DNA of 19,982 bases, taken from CAZPHU01 sp964419255. Lineage in GTDB: Bacteria; Fibrobacterota; Chitinivibrionia; Chitinivibrionales; CAYFVL01. The notes beneath the pieces were generated by a model, which did not search any database, was not told the DNA's origin, and worked only from the letters and a program-made list of their open reading frames with translations. A program made the position numbers and the translations under genes. The stretch spans positions 1-19,982 of the forward strand of contig CAYQOU010000073.1 in the NCBI GenBank assembly GCA_964419255.1, in the 5' to 3' direction. Below are positions 15,233 to 19,982 of the stretch, in pieces (positions within the stretch are counted from its first letter, which is position 1; every line of letters begins with the position of its first letter).

Positions 15233-16194
15233 TACCCCTCTCCTTTGAGAAAGACCTTCACCCGGTTGCGCCCCTCGTTTTTGGCCCGATACAGCGCGAC
15301 ATCCGCCTCATCCAGCATCTCCGCCGGACTGGAGATATCATCCCTGAAAGAGGTTACCCCCAGGGAAACCGACAGACGGCCGTTGGGGAGCTCCTGCTCG
15401 TTTACGAATCGATAATCGTAGACGGCAGTCAGGATATGTTGTGCCTTTTCGATTGCCTGAGACAGATTCTGCCCCGGAAGGAGAATAACAAACTCCTCCC
15501 CCCCATACCGTGCGACCGTATCCTCGGAGCTGCAGACGGCATGAAGAATACGAACCAACTCGATCAGGGCGATATCACCGGTGATGTGTCCATTTAGATC
15601 GTTATATGTCTTGAAATGATCCAGATCCAGCATCACCACCGAAAACTGCTTGCGACGAGTCTTTGCCAGTGCAAACAGACGCCGAAACTCCTCCTCCATA
15701 AACCGCCGGTTATAGGCTCTGGTCAGCTCATCGGTGATGGCCCGGCTGGCCGTATCGACATACTCCTGTGCATCGATTATCTTGGGACTCAGTACCCGAC
15801 GCTTGATATTGGTGTAATAGTCCAGGGTGGCCACATGTATCCCAACATTACGCCCCAGCGTCTCGCTCATGGTATACTTGTGCTTCAGAATCTCGTCCCA
15901 ATCCCCCTTGGCCTCCTCTTCGGGCAGGCGGATATGAATCAGGGCAAAGATGATATCGCGGTAGTAGGAGCCGGCTTTCTTGCCGATCTCTATGAGTGCG
16001 TTTTCATGGTCGAGGATATGAGTAACGACATCCCCGCTTGCCTGTTCAATGACCTTTTTTTCCGTAAGCTCTTTTATACTGTCTATGTCATCGAGACTGA
16101 TTGCACGAGCAGGCTGCTCCCTGCCACTTCCGTAGCCTAACTTACTGAAAGTCTTCGTATCTTTTAAATTCTCAGCACGTCTATCCGATTCCAT
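15232..16194 (-). CDS. GGDEF-domain diguanylate cyclase, cytosolic
   Basis: It should make cyclic di-GMP from two GTP. Residues 150-318 form the GGDEF domain: DELTRAYNRRFMEEEF (155-170), VVMLDLDHFKTYND (186-199) with metal-binding Asp191, the active loop RYGGEEFVILLPG (229-241; GGEEF 231-235, a functional variant) and YRAKNEGRNRV near the end. The inhibitory RxxD five residues before GGEEF reads SSED (222-225), so product inhibition at the I-site is probably lost. Residues 1-150 are soluble and mostly helical, with no transmembrane segment, PAS or receiver domain that I recognise; they probably sense or dimerise. The gene heads the aroE-aroA-aroB cluster and shares one base with aroE. AAGGA about 8 nt upstream supports the ATG. 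Confidence 0.92.
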   Translation of the reverse strand: MESDRRAENLKDTKTFSKLGYGSGREQPARAISLDDIDSIKELTEKKVIEQASGDVVTHILDHENALIEIGKKAGSYYRDIIFALIHIRLPEEEAKGDWDEILKHKYTMSETLGRNVGIHVATLDYYTNIKRRVLSPKIIDAQEYVDTASRAITDELTRAYNRRFMEEEFRRLFALAKTRRKQFSVVMLDLDHFKTYNDLNGHITGDIALIELVRILHAVCSSEDTVARYGGEEFVILLPGQNLSQAIEKAQHILTAVYDYRFVNEQELPNGRLSVSLGVTSFRDDISSPAEMLDEADVALYRAKNEGRNRVKVFLKGEG

Positions 16195-16197
16195 GCC

Positions 16198-16236
16198 TTA
16201 ATTCCTTAAACAAACGAATACATGGGGATCTTTCAC
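16198..16236 (-). CDS. Possible 12-codon leader peptide before the GGDEF gene
   Basis: A GTG at 16236 (minus) opens a 12-residue frame (MKDPHVFVCLRN) that ends with TAA at 16198, three bases before the GGDEF start and in the same frame. A GGAGG (plus-strand CCTCC, 16244-16248) lies exactly 7 nt upstream, a better ribosome site than that of the GGDEF gene itself. It could couple translation or act as a sensor leader. It has one Phe and no Tyr or Trp codons, so classical aromatic attenuation is unlikely. Chance cannot be excluded for so short a frame. Confidence 0.35.
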   Translation of the reverse strand: MKDPHVFVCLRN

Positions 16237-16317
16237 GATAACACCTCCATGCAGCAAATAGCTCTCCAGACGAGATCTCACTCCAAATATATATGATTCG
16301 AAGAACAAAATGATTTT

Positions 16318-16335
16318 ACCCGATTCAGCACGGGT
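16318..16335. other. Small hairpin in the GGDEF/XRE divergent spacer
   Basis: ACCCG (16318-16322) and CGGGT (16331-16335) flank an 8-nt loop in the 258-bp spacer between two divergent genes. It could be a dyad operator for the XRE-cupin regulator or part of the GGDEF leader RNA. Nothing else in the spacer beyond the leader frame and the candidate promoter looks functional. Confidence 0.3.
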
Positions 16336-16416
16336 TAGAAAAATGATAATTGTTGCCGCCCCCCACGATAACCTAAACGTCCTTGCTTGATTGGTGAAAT
16401 TTTTCATGAGCAAAGA

Positions 16417-16445
16417 TTGATTTTTTCTCAGGCACATTTTATTAT
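16417..16445 (+). promoter_or_regulatory. Candidate promoter of the XRE-leuCD operon
   Basis: TTGATT (16417-16422), a 17-nt spacer and TATTAT (16440-16445) fit the sigma-70 consensus well. Transcription would start around 16452-16453, that is, at the ATG of the regulator, implying a leaderless message; no Shine-Dalgarno precedes that ATG. Confidence 0.45.
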
Positions 16446-16452
16446 TACTGTA

Positions 16453-17049
16453 ATGAATGAAGTAAGGCTTAATACGACACGGGCTCGAATCGGGCATTTT
16501 CTGAAGTCATGGCGTGAGAAGACCGGCCAGAATCAGGCGCAGATAGCAGCTGCGGCCGGGATTTCCACCAGCATGCTCAGCCAGATCGAACGCGGCATCG
16601 TTTCGCCGTCCATAGATACACTCATGGAGGTGTGCGCGGCGCTGGATATCGATATGGGTGTGTTGTTTGAGCGGGTAGCCAGCCGTCGGGTAGCTCATGT
16701 CCATCACAGGGGCGAGCGTCTCACCAGCAGCCAGCAGGGAATCACCTATGAGCAGCTTGTATCCAGCTACGATACCAAATATCCGATGGAGATGTTTATG
16801 CTGGAGGTTGCTTCGGGCCACGATACCGGCATCTGCGGCCAGGGTCATGAGGGAGTAGAGATGGGGTATGTTTTGTCGGGAAAGGCCTTACTAACTATAG
16901 ACCAGGAGTCGTATTCACTTGGGTGTGGAGACAGTATCTCCTTTGCATCCCACCGGCCCCATCGGCTCAGCAACACCGGTGACACCGTTTTCAAGGCGAT
17001 CTGGAGCGTATCGCCGCCACACCAGAATTTTCTTGACGCTCTGTCATAG
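16453..17049 (+). CDS. XRE-family regulator with C-terminal cupin domain
   Basis: A 198-aa DNA-binding regulator of the HTH-XRE plus cupin type, a group that often controls amino-acid or small-molecule metabolism and senses a ligand through the cupin. The helix-turn-helix spans about 26-55: GQNQAQIAAAAGISTSMLSQ, then IERGIVSPSIDTL. The cupin is at about 115-190, with GHEGVEMGYVLSGKALLTID (131-150), GCGDSISFASHRPHRLSNTG (157-176) and WSVSPP; His132, Glu136 and His170 could hold a metal. I chose the ATG at 16453: the frame stays open to a TTG at 16387, but that extension is unlike the family and has no ribosome site. The dehydratase gene follows after 33 bp, so it is the likely target. Confidence 0.88.
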   Translation: MNEVRLNTTRARIGHFLKSWREKTGQNQAQIAAAAGISTSMLSQIERGIVSPSIDTLMEVCAALDIDMGVLFERVASRRVAHVHHRGERLTSSQQGITYEQLVSSYDTKYPMEMFMLEVASGHDTGICGQGHEGVEMGYVLSGKALLTIDQESYSLGCGDSISFASHRPHRLSNTGDTVFKAIWSVSPPHQNFLDALS

Positions 17050-17082
17050 ATTTTTTACGCATTATGTGAAAGGATGGGCACC

Positions 17083-18369
17083 ATGGGTAAGACCATCACC
17101 CAAAAAATCTTCGAGTCACATCTGCGCGACAATCCTTTTGCCGATGTGCATGTATTGTCGCTGGATGTAGTCATGTGTCACGAGATAACCACACCGCTGG
17201 CGATATCCGATCTTGTGTGGCGCAAAAAGGATCGCGTATTCGATCCAGGCAAGATCAAGGCGGTTATCGACCATGTGACTCCGTCCAAGGATTCCAAGAG
17301 TGCGACGCAGGCCAAGATTCTGCGCGACTGGGCGCATCGCCATCAGATAAAGGATTTCTTCGATATCGGGGCAAACGGGGTGTGTCATGCACTATTTCCG
17401 GAGAAGGGATTTATCCGCCCCGGATTTACCGTGATCATGGGTGACAGTCACACCTGTACCCACGGTGCATTCGGTGCCTTTGCCGCCGGGGTGGGCACCA
17501 CCGATCTGGAAGTGGGCATACTCAAGGGCGTGTGTGCGTTTCGTCAGCCACGAACCATCCGGATAAATATCGAGGGGAAGATGCCCGCGGGGGTCTATGC
17601 CAAGGATGTTATCCTGCAGATCATCAGCCATCTGACTGTCAATGGTGCGACCGACCGGGTGATCGAGTTTCGCGGCTCGGTTGTCGATGGGATGACGATG
17701 GAGGAGCGCATGACGCTTTCCAACATGGCGATCGAGGCCGGCGGAACATCCGGTGTGTGTATGCCCGATGAGCAGACTGTCGAATACCTGTGGCCGTTTA
17801 TCGCCCAAGATTATGAAAACGATAAGAGTAAGGCGCTTGCCGATTTCAAGAGATGGTGGTCGGATGATGATGCCGTGTATGAGAAGGTGTATGAATTTGA
17901 TGTCTCCACATTCGAGCCGGTTTCGACGGTCGGATACAAGCCCGATCAGGTGAAAAAGGCCGGTGAGCTGAATGATACGAAAATCGATCAGGTATATATC
18001 GGAAGCTGTACCAACGGGCGGATATCGGATCTGCGTATCGCCGCCCAGGTGCTTAAAGGAAAGAAACTGGCAGACGGAGTCCGGGGAATCCTCGCACCGG
18101 CGACTCCAGACATTCAGCGCCAGGCGATGAAAGAGGGGCTGATCGACATATTCATGGAGGCTGGGTTCTGTGTCACCAATCCGACTTGCGGGGCCTGTCT
18201 GGGTATGTCAAACGGTGTTTTGGCGGAAGGTGAGGTGTGCGCATCGACAACAAACCGGAATTTTTTCGGTCGCATGGGTAAAGGCGGCATGGTTCACCTG
18301 ATGAGTCCGGCGACTGCGGCGGCAAGCGGGATCACGGGGCATATCACCGACCCGAGGACCGTGAAGTAG
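17083..18369 (+). CDS. leuC: 3-isopropylmalate dehydratase large subunit (aconitase family)
   Basis: The catalytic [4Fe-4S] subunit that, with LeuD, isomerises 2- to 3-isopropylmalate in leucine synthesis. At 428 aa and with a separate small subunit it resembles the LeuC2/HacA branch common in archaea and many anaerobes, rather than the ~465-aa E. coli type. Cluster cysteines are Cys309 (YIGSCTNGRISDLR), Cys369 and Cys372 (NPTCGACLGMSNG). VIMGDSHTCTHGAFGAFAAG and GTTDLEVGILKG are family motifs. The second ATG (17083) is preferred: AAAGG abuts the first ATG at 17074 but lies 9 nt before the second. A homoaconitate or methylmalate substrate cannot be ruled out, as no other leu gene is in view. 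The partner subunit comes only after an unusual 255-bp gap. Confidence 0.88.
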   Translation: MGKTITQKIFESHLRDNPFADVHVLSLDVVMCHEITTPLAISDLVWRKKDRVFDPGKIKAVIDHVTPSKDSKSATQAKILRDWAHRHQIKDFFDIGANGVCHALFPEKGFIRPGFTVIMGDSHTCTHGAFGAFAAGVGTTDLEVGILKGVCAFRQPRTIRINIEGKMPAGVYAKDVILQIISHLTVNGATDRVIEFRGSVVDGMTMEERMTLSNMAIEAGGTSGVCMPDEQTVEYLWPFIAQDYENDKSKALADFKRWWSDDDAVYEKVYEFDVSTFEPVSTVGYKPDQVKKAGELNDTKIDQVYIGSCTNGRISDLRIAAQVLKGKKLADGVRGILAPATPDIQRQAMKEGLIDIFMEAGFCVTNPTCGACLGMSNGVLAEGEVCASTTNRNFFGRMGKGGMVHLMSPATAAASGITGHITDPRTVK

Positions 18370-18624
18370 AAGGTGTTTAGAGTAGCAGATATGGGGAGGA
18401 TTGTCATTTGGGCAACGCCGAGATCGCAAAATAGCGACCCCGGCCGCCTCCCGGTAGCTGCGGAGCAAACCTGACTCGATTTGTTCAGAGAGGCACCTTA
18501 CATGCCGTGCGTGATGCGGCATCCAGGTGTTCTCAGCCAAAGAGTGCCAGAGCAATTAGCACGAAACTATCCTTTTACCAGACAAAAAACTGAAAACGAT
18601 ACATTTCAATCATTGGAGAGTACC
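18370..18624 (+). ncRNA. leuC-leuD gap: candidate structured RNA or repeat
   Basis: The 255-bp gap holds no convincing gene. A three-part stem spans 18488-18534: GAG/CTC (18488-18490, 18532-18534), CACCT/AGGTG (18494-18498, 18525-18529) and ATGCCG/CGGCAT (18502-18507, 18517-18522) with a 9-nt loop. Upstream, GGGAGG (18394-18399) can pair with CCTCCC (18447-18452), enclosing GGC-AAC-GCC and TCGC-N6-GCGA mini-stems. It fits no riboswitch I know. The ATGCCG...GCGGCATCC core also recalls a widespread class of dispersed palindromes, so an inserted repeat is the main alternative. Confidence 0.4.
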
Positions 18625-19155
18625 ATGAAAACATTCGGCGGCCCGGTTTTGTTTCTTGACCGTTCAGACATAAACACCGATGAAATCATACCCGCGAAGT
18701 ATTTGACTGAAGTAGAAAAGGATGCTCTCAAGCCGCATCTGCTGGAAGATCTGCATCTGGAGGGCTTCGACCCGGCCGGGGAAAAGGTGCAAAAAGCCCG
18801 GGTGATTGTCACCCGCGAAAATTTCGGCTGCGGCTCCTCACGCGAGCACGCCCCCTGGGCGCTGGAGGTAAACGATATCACTGTGGTGCTGGCCCAAAGC
18901 TTTGCCCGCATCTTCAGACAGAACATGTACAACGGCGGCATGATCGCAGCCGAGCTTCCGGCCAATATCATCGATGAGCTGTTCATCTTCGGACAGGACA
19001 GCGAAGTTACCTGTGATGTCGACCTGGATAAGAGAAAGCTGATCTTTACAGCCCAAAACGGCAGCAAAAAGGAGATCGACGTACCTCTGGGAGAGTTTGA
19101 CGAGGCCTTGGTGCGTGCCGGTGGCTGGGTCGAATATGCGGACACGCATTATTGA
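18625..19155 (+). CDS. leuD: 3-isopropylmalate dehydratase small subunit
   Basis: The swivelling small subunit that completes the active site of the LeuC-type enzyme. In 176 aa it shows FLDRSDINTDEIIPAKYLTE (10-29), where NTD-x-I-x-P-x-x-Y/F-L is the family start, and NFGCGSSREHAPWAL (66-80), the hallmark loop that contacts substrate, followed by SFARIFRQNMYNGGM. GGAG with a 6-nt spacer precedes the ATG at 18625. The frame is open further upstream through the gap, but that extension does not look like this family and holds the predicted stem-loop. It lies 255 bp after leuC, where such pairs usually sit almost touching. The same substrate caveat applies as for leuC. Confidence 0.9.
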   Translation: MKTFGGPVLFLDRSDINTDEIIPAKYLTEVEKDALKPHLLEDLHLEGFDPAGEKVQKARVIVTRENFGCGSSREHAPWALEVNDITVVLAQSFARIFRQNMYNGGMIAAELPANIIDELFIFGQDSEVTCDVDLDKRKLIFTAQNGSKKEIDVPLGEFDEALVRAGGWVEYADTHY

Positions 19156-19165
19156 GTAAAAAAAA

Positions 19166-19281
19166 GTGGAAAGGTGAAAGTCGTAAGTTTAACCTCAAGA
19201 GGGTCACTTGCAAATGCCAGGTGCATACATCAGAACGTTAGTTGTTGTTGTTCGCCTTACTTTCGACTTTCGGCTTTCCAC
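19166..19281. repeat. Heptad-periodic inverted repeat downstream of leuD
   Basis: The left arm (19166-19187) runs GTGGAAA, GGTGAAA, GTCGTAAG. The right arm (19256-19281) runs CTTACTTTCGA, CTTTCGG, CTTTCCA and C, and pairs with it over about 22 bp with few mismatches. The loop is about 68 nt. Both arms repeat a purine-rich or pyrimidine-rich 7-mer, which suggests a repeat element or terminator built from degenerate heptads. A T-poor loop and no clear T-run make simple termination less likely. Confidence 0.6.
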
Positions 19282-19320
19282 TTTCCACAGCTTTTGTAGA
19301 CCATTCAACCTTCTGTAGAA

Positions 19321-19509
19321 TCACATCACTACCTGATGACAATTCAAAACCGCGGAGGCAACCGCTATTGCCACAATCGAGCCGATACCGGCAACCGCTC
19401 CCAGAGAGGCGATCGCCGTGGATTTCATGTCCGCACGGCGGATACCGGTGTTCAGATCGATAACATAGAATGATGCCGACCAGCCTGTGTGACAGATAGT
19501 ATTTTTACT
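19321..19509 (-). pseudogene. Probable gene remnant with a membrane segment
   Basis: From TAG at 19510-19512 to TGA at 19321-19323 the minus strand reads 62 sense codons that look protein-like: SASFYVIDLNTGIRRADMKS, then a hydrophobic run AIASLGAVAGIGSIVAIAVA, then SAVLNC. Apart from a Met in mid-frame (residue 28) it has no start codon or ribosome site. The 24-residue Ala/Gly/Ile stretch suits a membrane helix. I read it as the C-terminal stub of a decayed or displaced gene. I do not recognise the family, and chance openness in 189 bp is possible. Confidence 0.35.
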
Positions 19510-19538
19510 CTAACACACTCTTGAAGAAGGAGAAAGTG

Positions 19539-19982
19539 ATGAAACGTATGATATCTCTGGGTCTTATCACTGTTGTTATTGTTCTGGTTGGGTGTGAAGA
19601 GCCACAACGGAATATTGAAAAACAGGCTCTCATCGTCCGGAATATCTTTAATGATATCGGCTATGGGGATGTGGATATACAAAAAGCGATCACCACGGCG
19701 GGAGATTCCATTGTCGGCATCACCTTCTATCTCCTGGAGTTCGATACCGTTCCCGCAGCCCTCGGACAGCTCACCAGCCTGAAACGCCTCGATCTGAGCA
19801 GTGGATCACATACCTATGTGCCGCCCGAGTTCTGTGCACTGCGTAACCTCGAGCAGCTAAACCTTTCCGGCAACAACTTACGATACCTCCCCGATTGCTT
19901 CGGCAACCTGACAAAATTGAAGGTATTACTCCTGGATGTAAACAAACTCGATACACTCCCGGAATCGATGAGCAACCTGGTT
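19539..19982 (+). CDS. Leucine-rich-repeat lipoprotein (N-terminal part)
   Basis: A surface or periplasmic lipoprotein with LRRs, probably for protein-protein contact. The 148 codons in view start with a signal peptide and a textbook lipobox LVGC (Cys19). Residues 20-65 form a short cap. From about 70, LRRs of about 23 residues begin: VPAALGQLTSLKRLDLSSGS, VPPEFCALRNLEQLNLSGNN, LPDCFGNLTKLKVLLLDVNK and LPESMSNLV. The LP-x-x-x-x-x-L-x-x-L-x-x-L-x-L pattern is of the bacterial/plant LRR kind. AAGGAG 6-7 nt upstream supports this ATG over a second at 19548. The C-terminus lies outside the window, so any extra domain is unseen. Confidence 0.85.
   Translation, partial: MKRMISLGLITVVIVLVGCEEPQRNIEKQALIVRNIFNDIGYGDVDIQKAITTAGDSIVGITFYLLEFDTVPAALGQLTSLKRLDLSSGSHTYVPPEFCALRNLEQLNLSGNNLRYLPDCFGNLTKLKVLLLDVNKLDTLPESMSNLV

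Noticed and set aside
14594..15415. 273-codon plus-strand frame
   Set aside because: Antisense to aroE and the GGDEF gene; no motif, no ribosome site.
16387..16452. N-terminal extension of the XRE regulator from a TTG
   Set aside because: The added 22 residues are unlike the family and would cover the best promoter; no Shine-Dalgarno.
16198..16497. 99-codon minus-strand frame upstream of the GGDEF gene
   Set aside because: Its start lies inside the XRE gene and it crosses the divergent promoter region. Only its last 12 codons have a credible ribosome site, reported separately as a possible leader.
18391..18474. 27-codon frame in the leuC-leuD gap
   Set aside because: No ribosome site and overlaps the predicted stems; too short to support.
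18481..18624. N-terminal extension of LeuD
   Set aside because: LeuD proteins start near the MKTFGGPVLFLDRSDINTDE segment, where a good ribosome site is present; the extension overlaps the stem-loop element.
1..19982. CRISPR array, tRNA, rRNA, insertion sequence or prophage genes
   Set aside because: No regularly spaced direct repeats, no cloverleaf with a recognisable T-arm (GGTTCRANNC), and no transposase, integrase or phage motifs were seen on either strand.

Overview
The window reads as ordinary chromosomal DNA of a diderm (Gram-negative-type) bacterium of roughly 50% G+C. A TolC-type outer-membrane channel, a periplasmic adaptor, several lipobox proteins and a peptidoglycan glycosyltransferase show two membranes. 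Many lipoproteins, a leucine-rich-repeat lipoprotein and a cytosolic GGDEF protein in an aro cluster would suit an environmental phylum such as Fibrobacterota or Spirochaetota. That is a weak guess: no rRNA or other marker is present.

Layout. Positions 1-1667 (minus) hold the N-terminal 555 codons of a bifunctional (class A) penicillin-binding protein, cut by the window edge just after its transpeptidase SxxK motif. A 331-bp divergent spacer with a strong hairpin and two possible promoters leads to an orphan SBP_bac_5-type lipoprotein (1999-3807, plus). Positions 3942-10826 (plus) are a compact seven-gene operon: a TetR repressor behind a promoter and a compound operator, then TolC, a lipoprotein adaptor, two ABC ATPases and two ABC-2 permeases. 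It resembles the E. coli ybhGFSR exporter, but the ATPases are separate genes and a dedicated outer-membrane channel is included. The two ATPases look like an asymmetric pair with one degenerate ATP site.

Positions 10963-16194 (minus) hold a GGDEF diguanylate cyclase, aroE, aroA and aroB packed with overlaps or tiny gaps, then, after a 248-bp hairpin-rich spacer, a NIF3-family metal protein. Three shikimate-pathway enzymes thus sit directly behind a c-di-GMP enzyme, whose own start is preceded by a 12-codon leader ORF with a good Shine-Dalgarno. Positions 16453-19155 (plus) hold an XRE-cupin regulator, a LeuC-type dehydratase large subunit, an unusual 255-bp gap rich in predicted stems, and the LeuD-type small subunit. 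The end carries a heptad-periodic inverted repeat, a probable gene remnant on the minus strand, and the start of an LRR lipoprotein running off the window.

I see no CRISPR array, transposase, integrase, tRNA, rRNA or known defence system. Nothing here is clearly a new system. The observations most worth checking are the leuC-leuD gap element, the c-di-GMP enzyme coupled to aroE with its leader ORF, and the asymmetric ABC pair.
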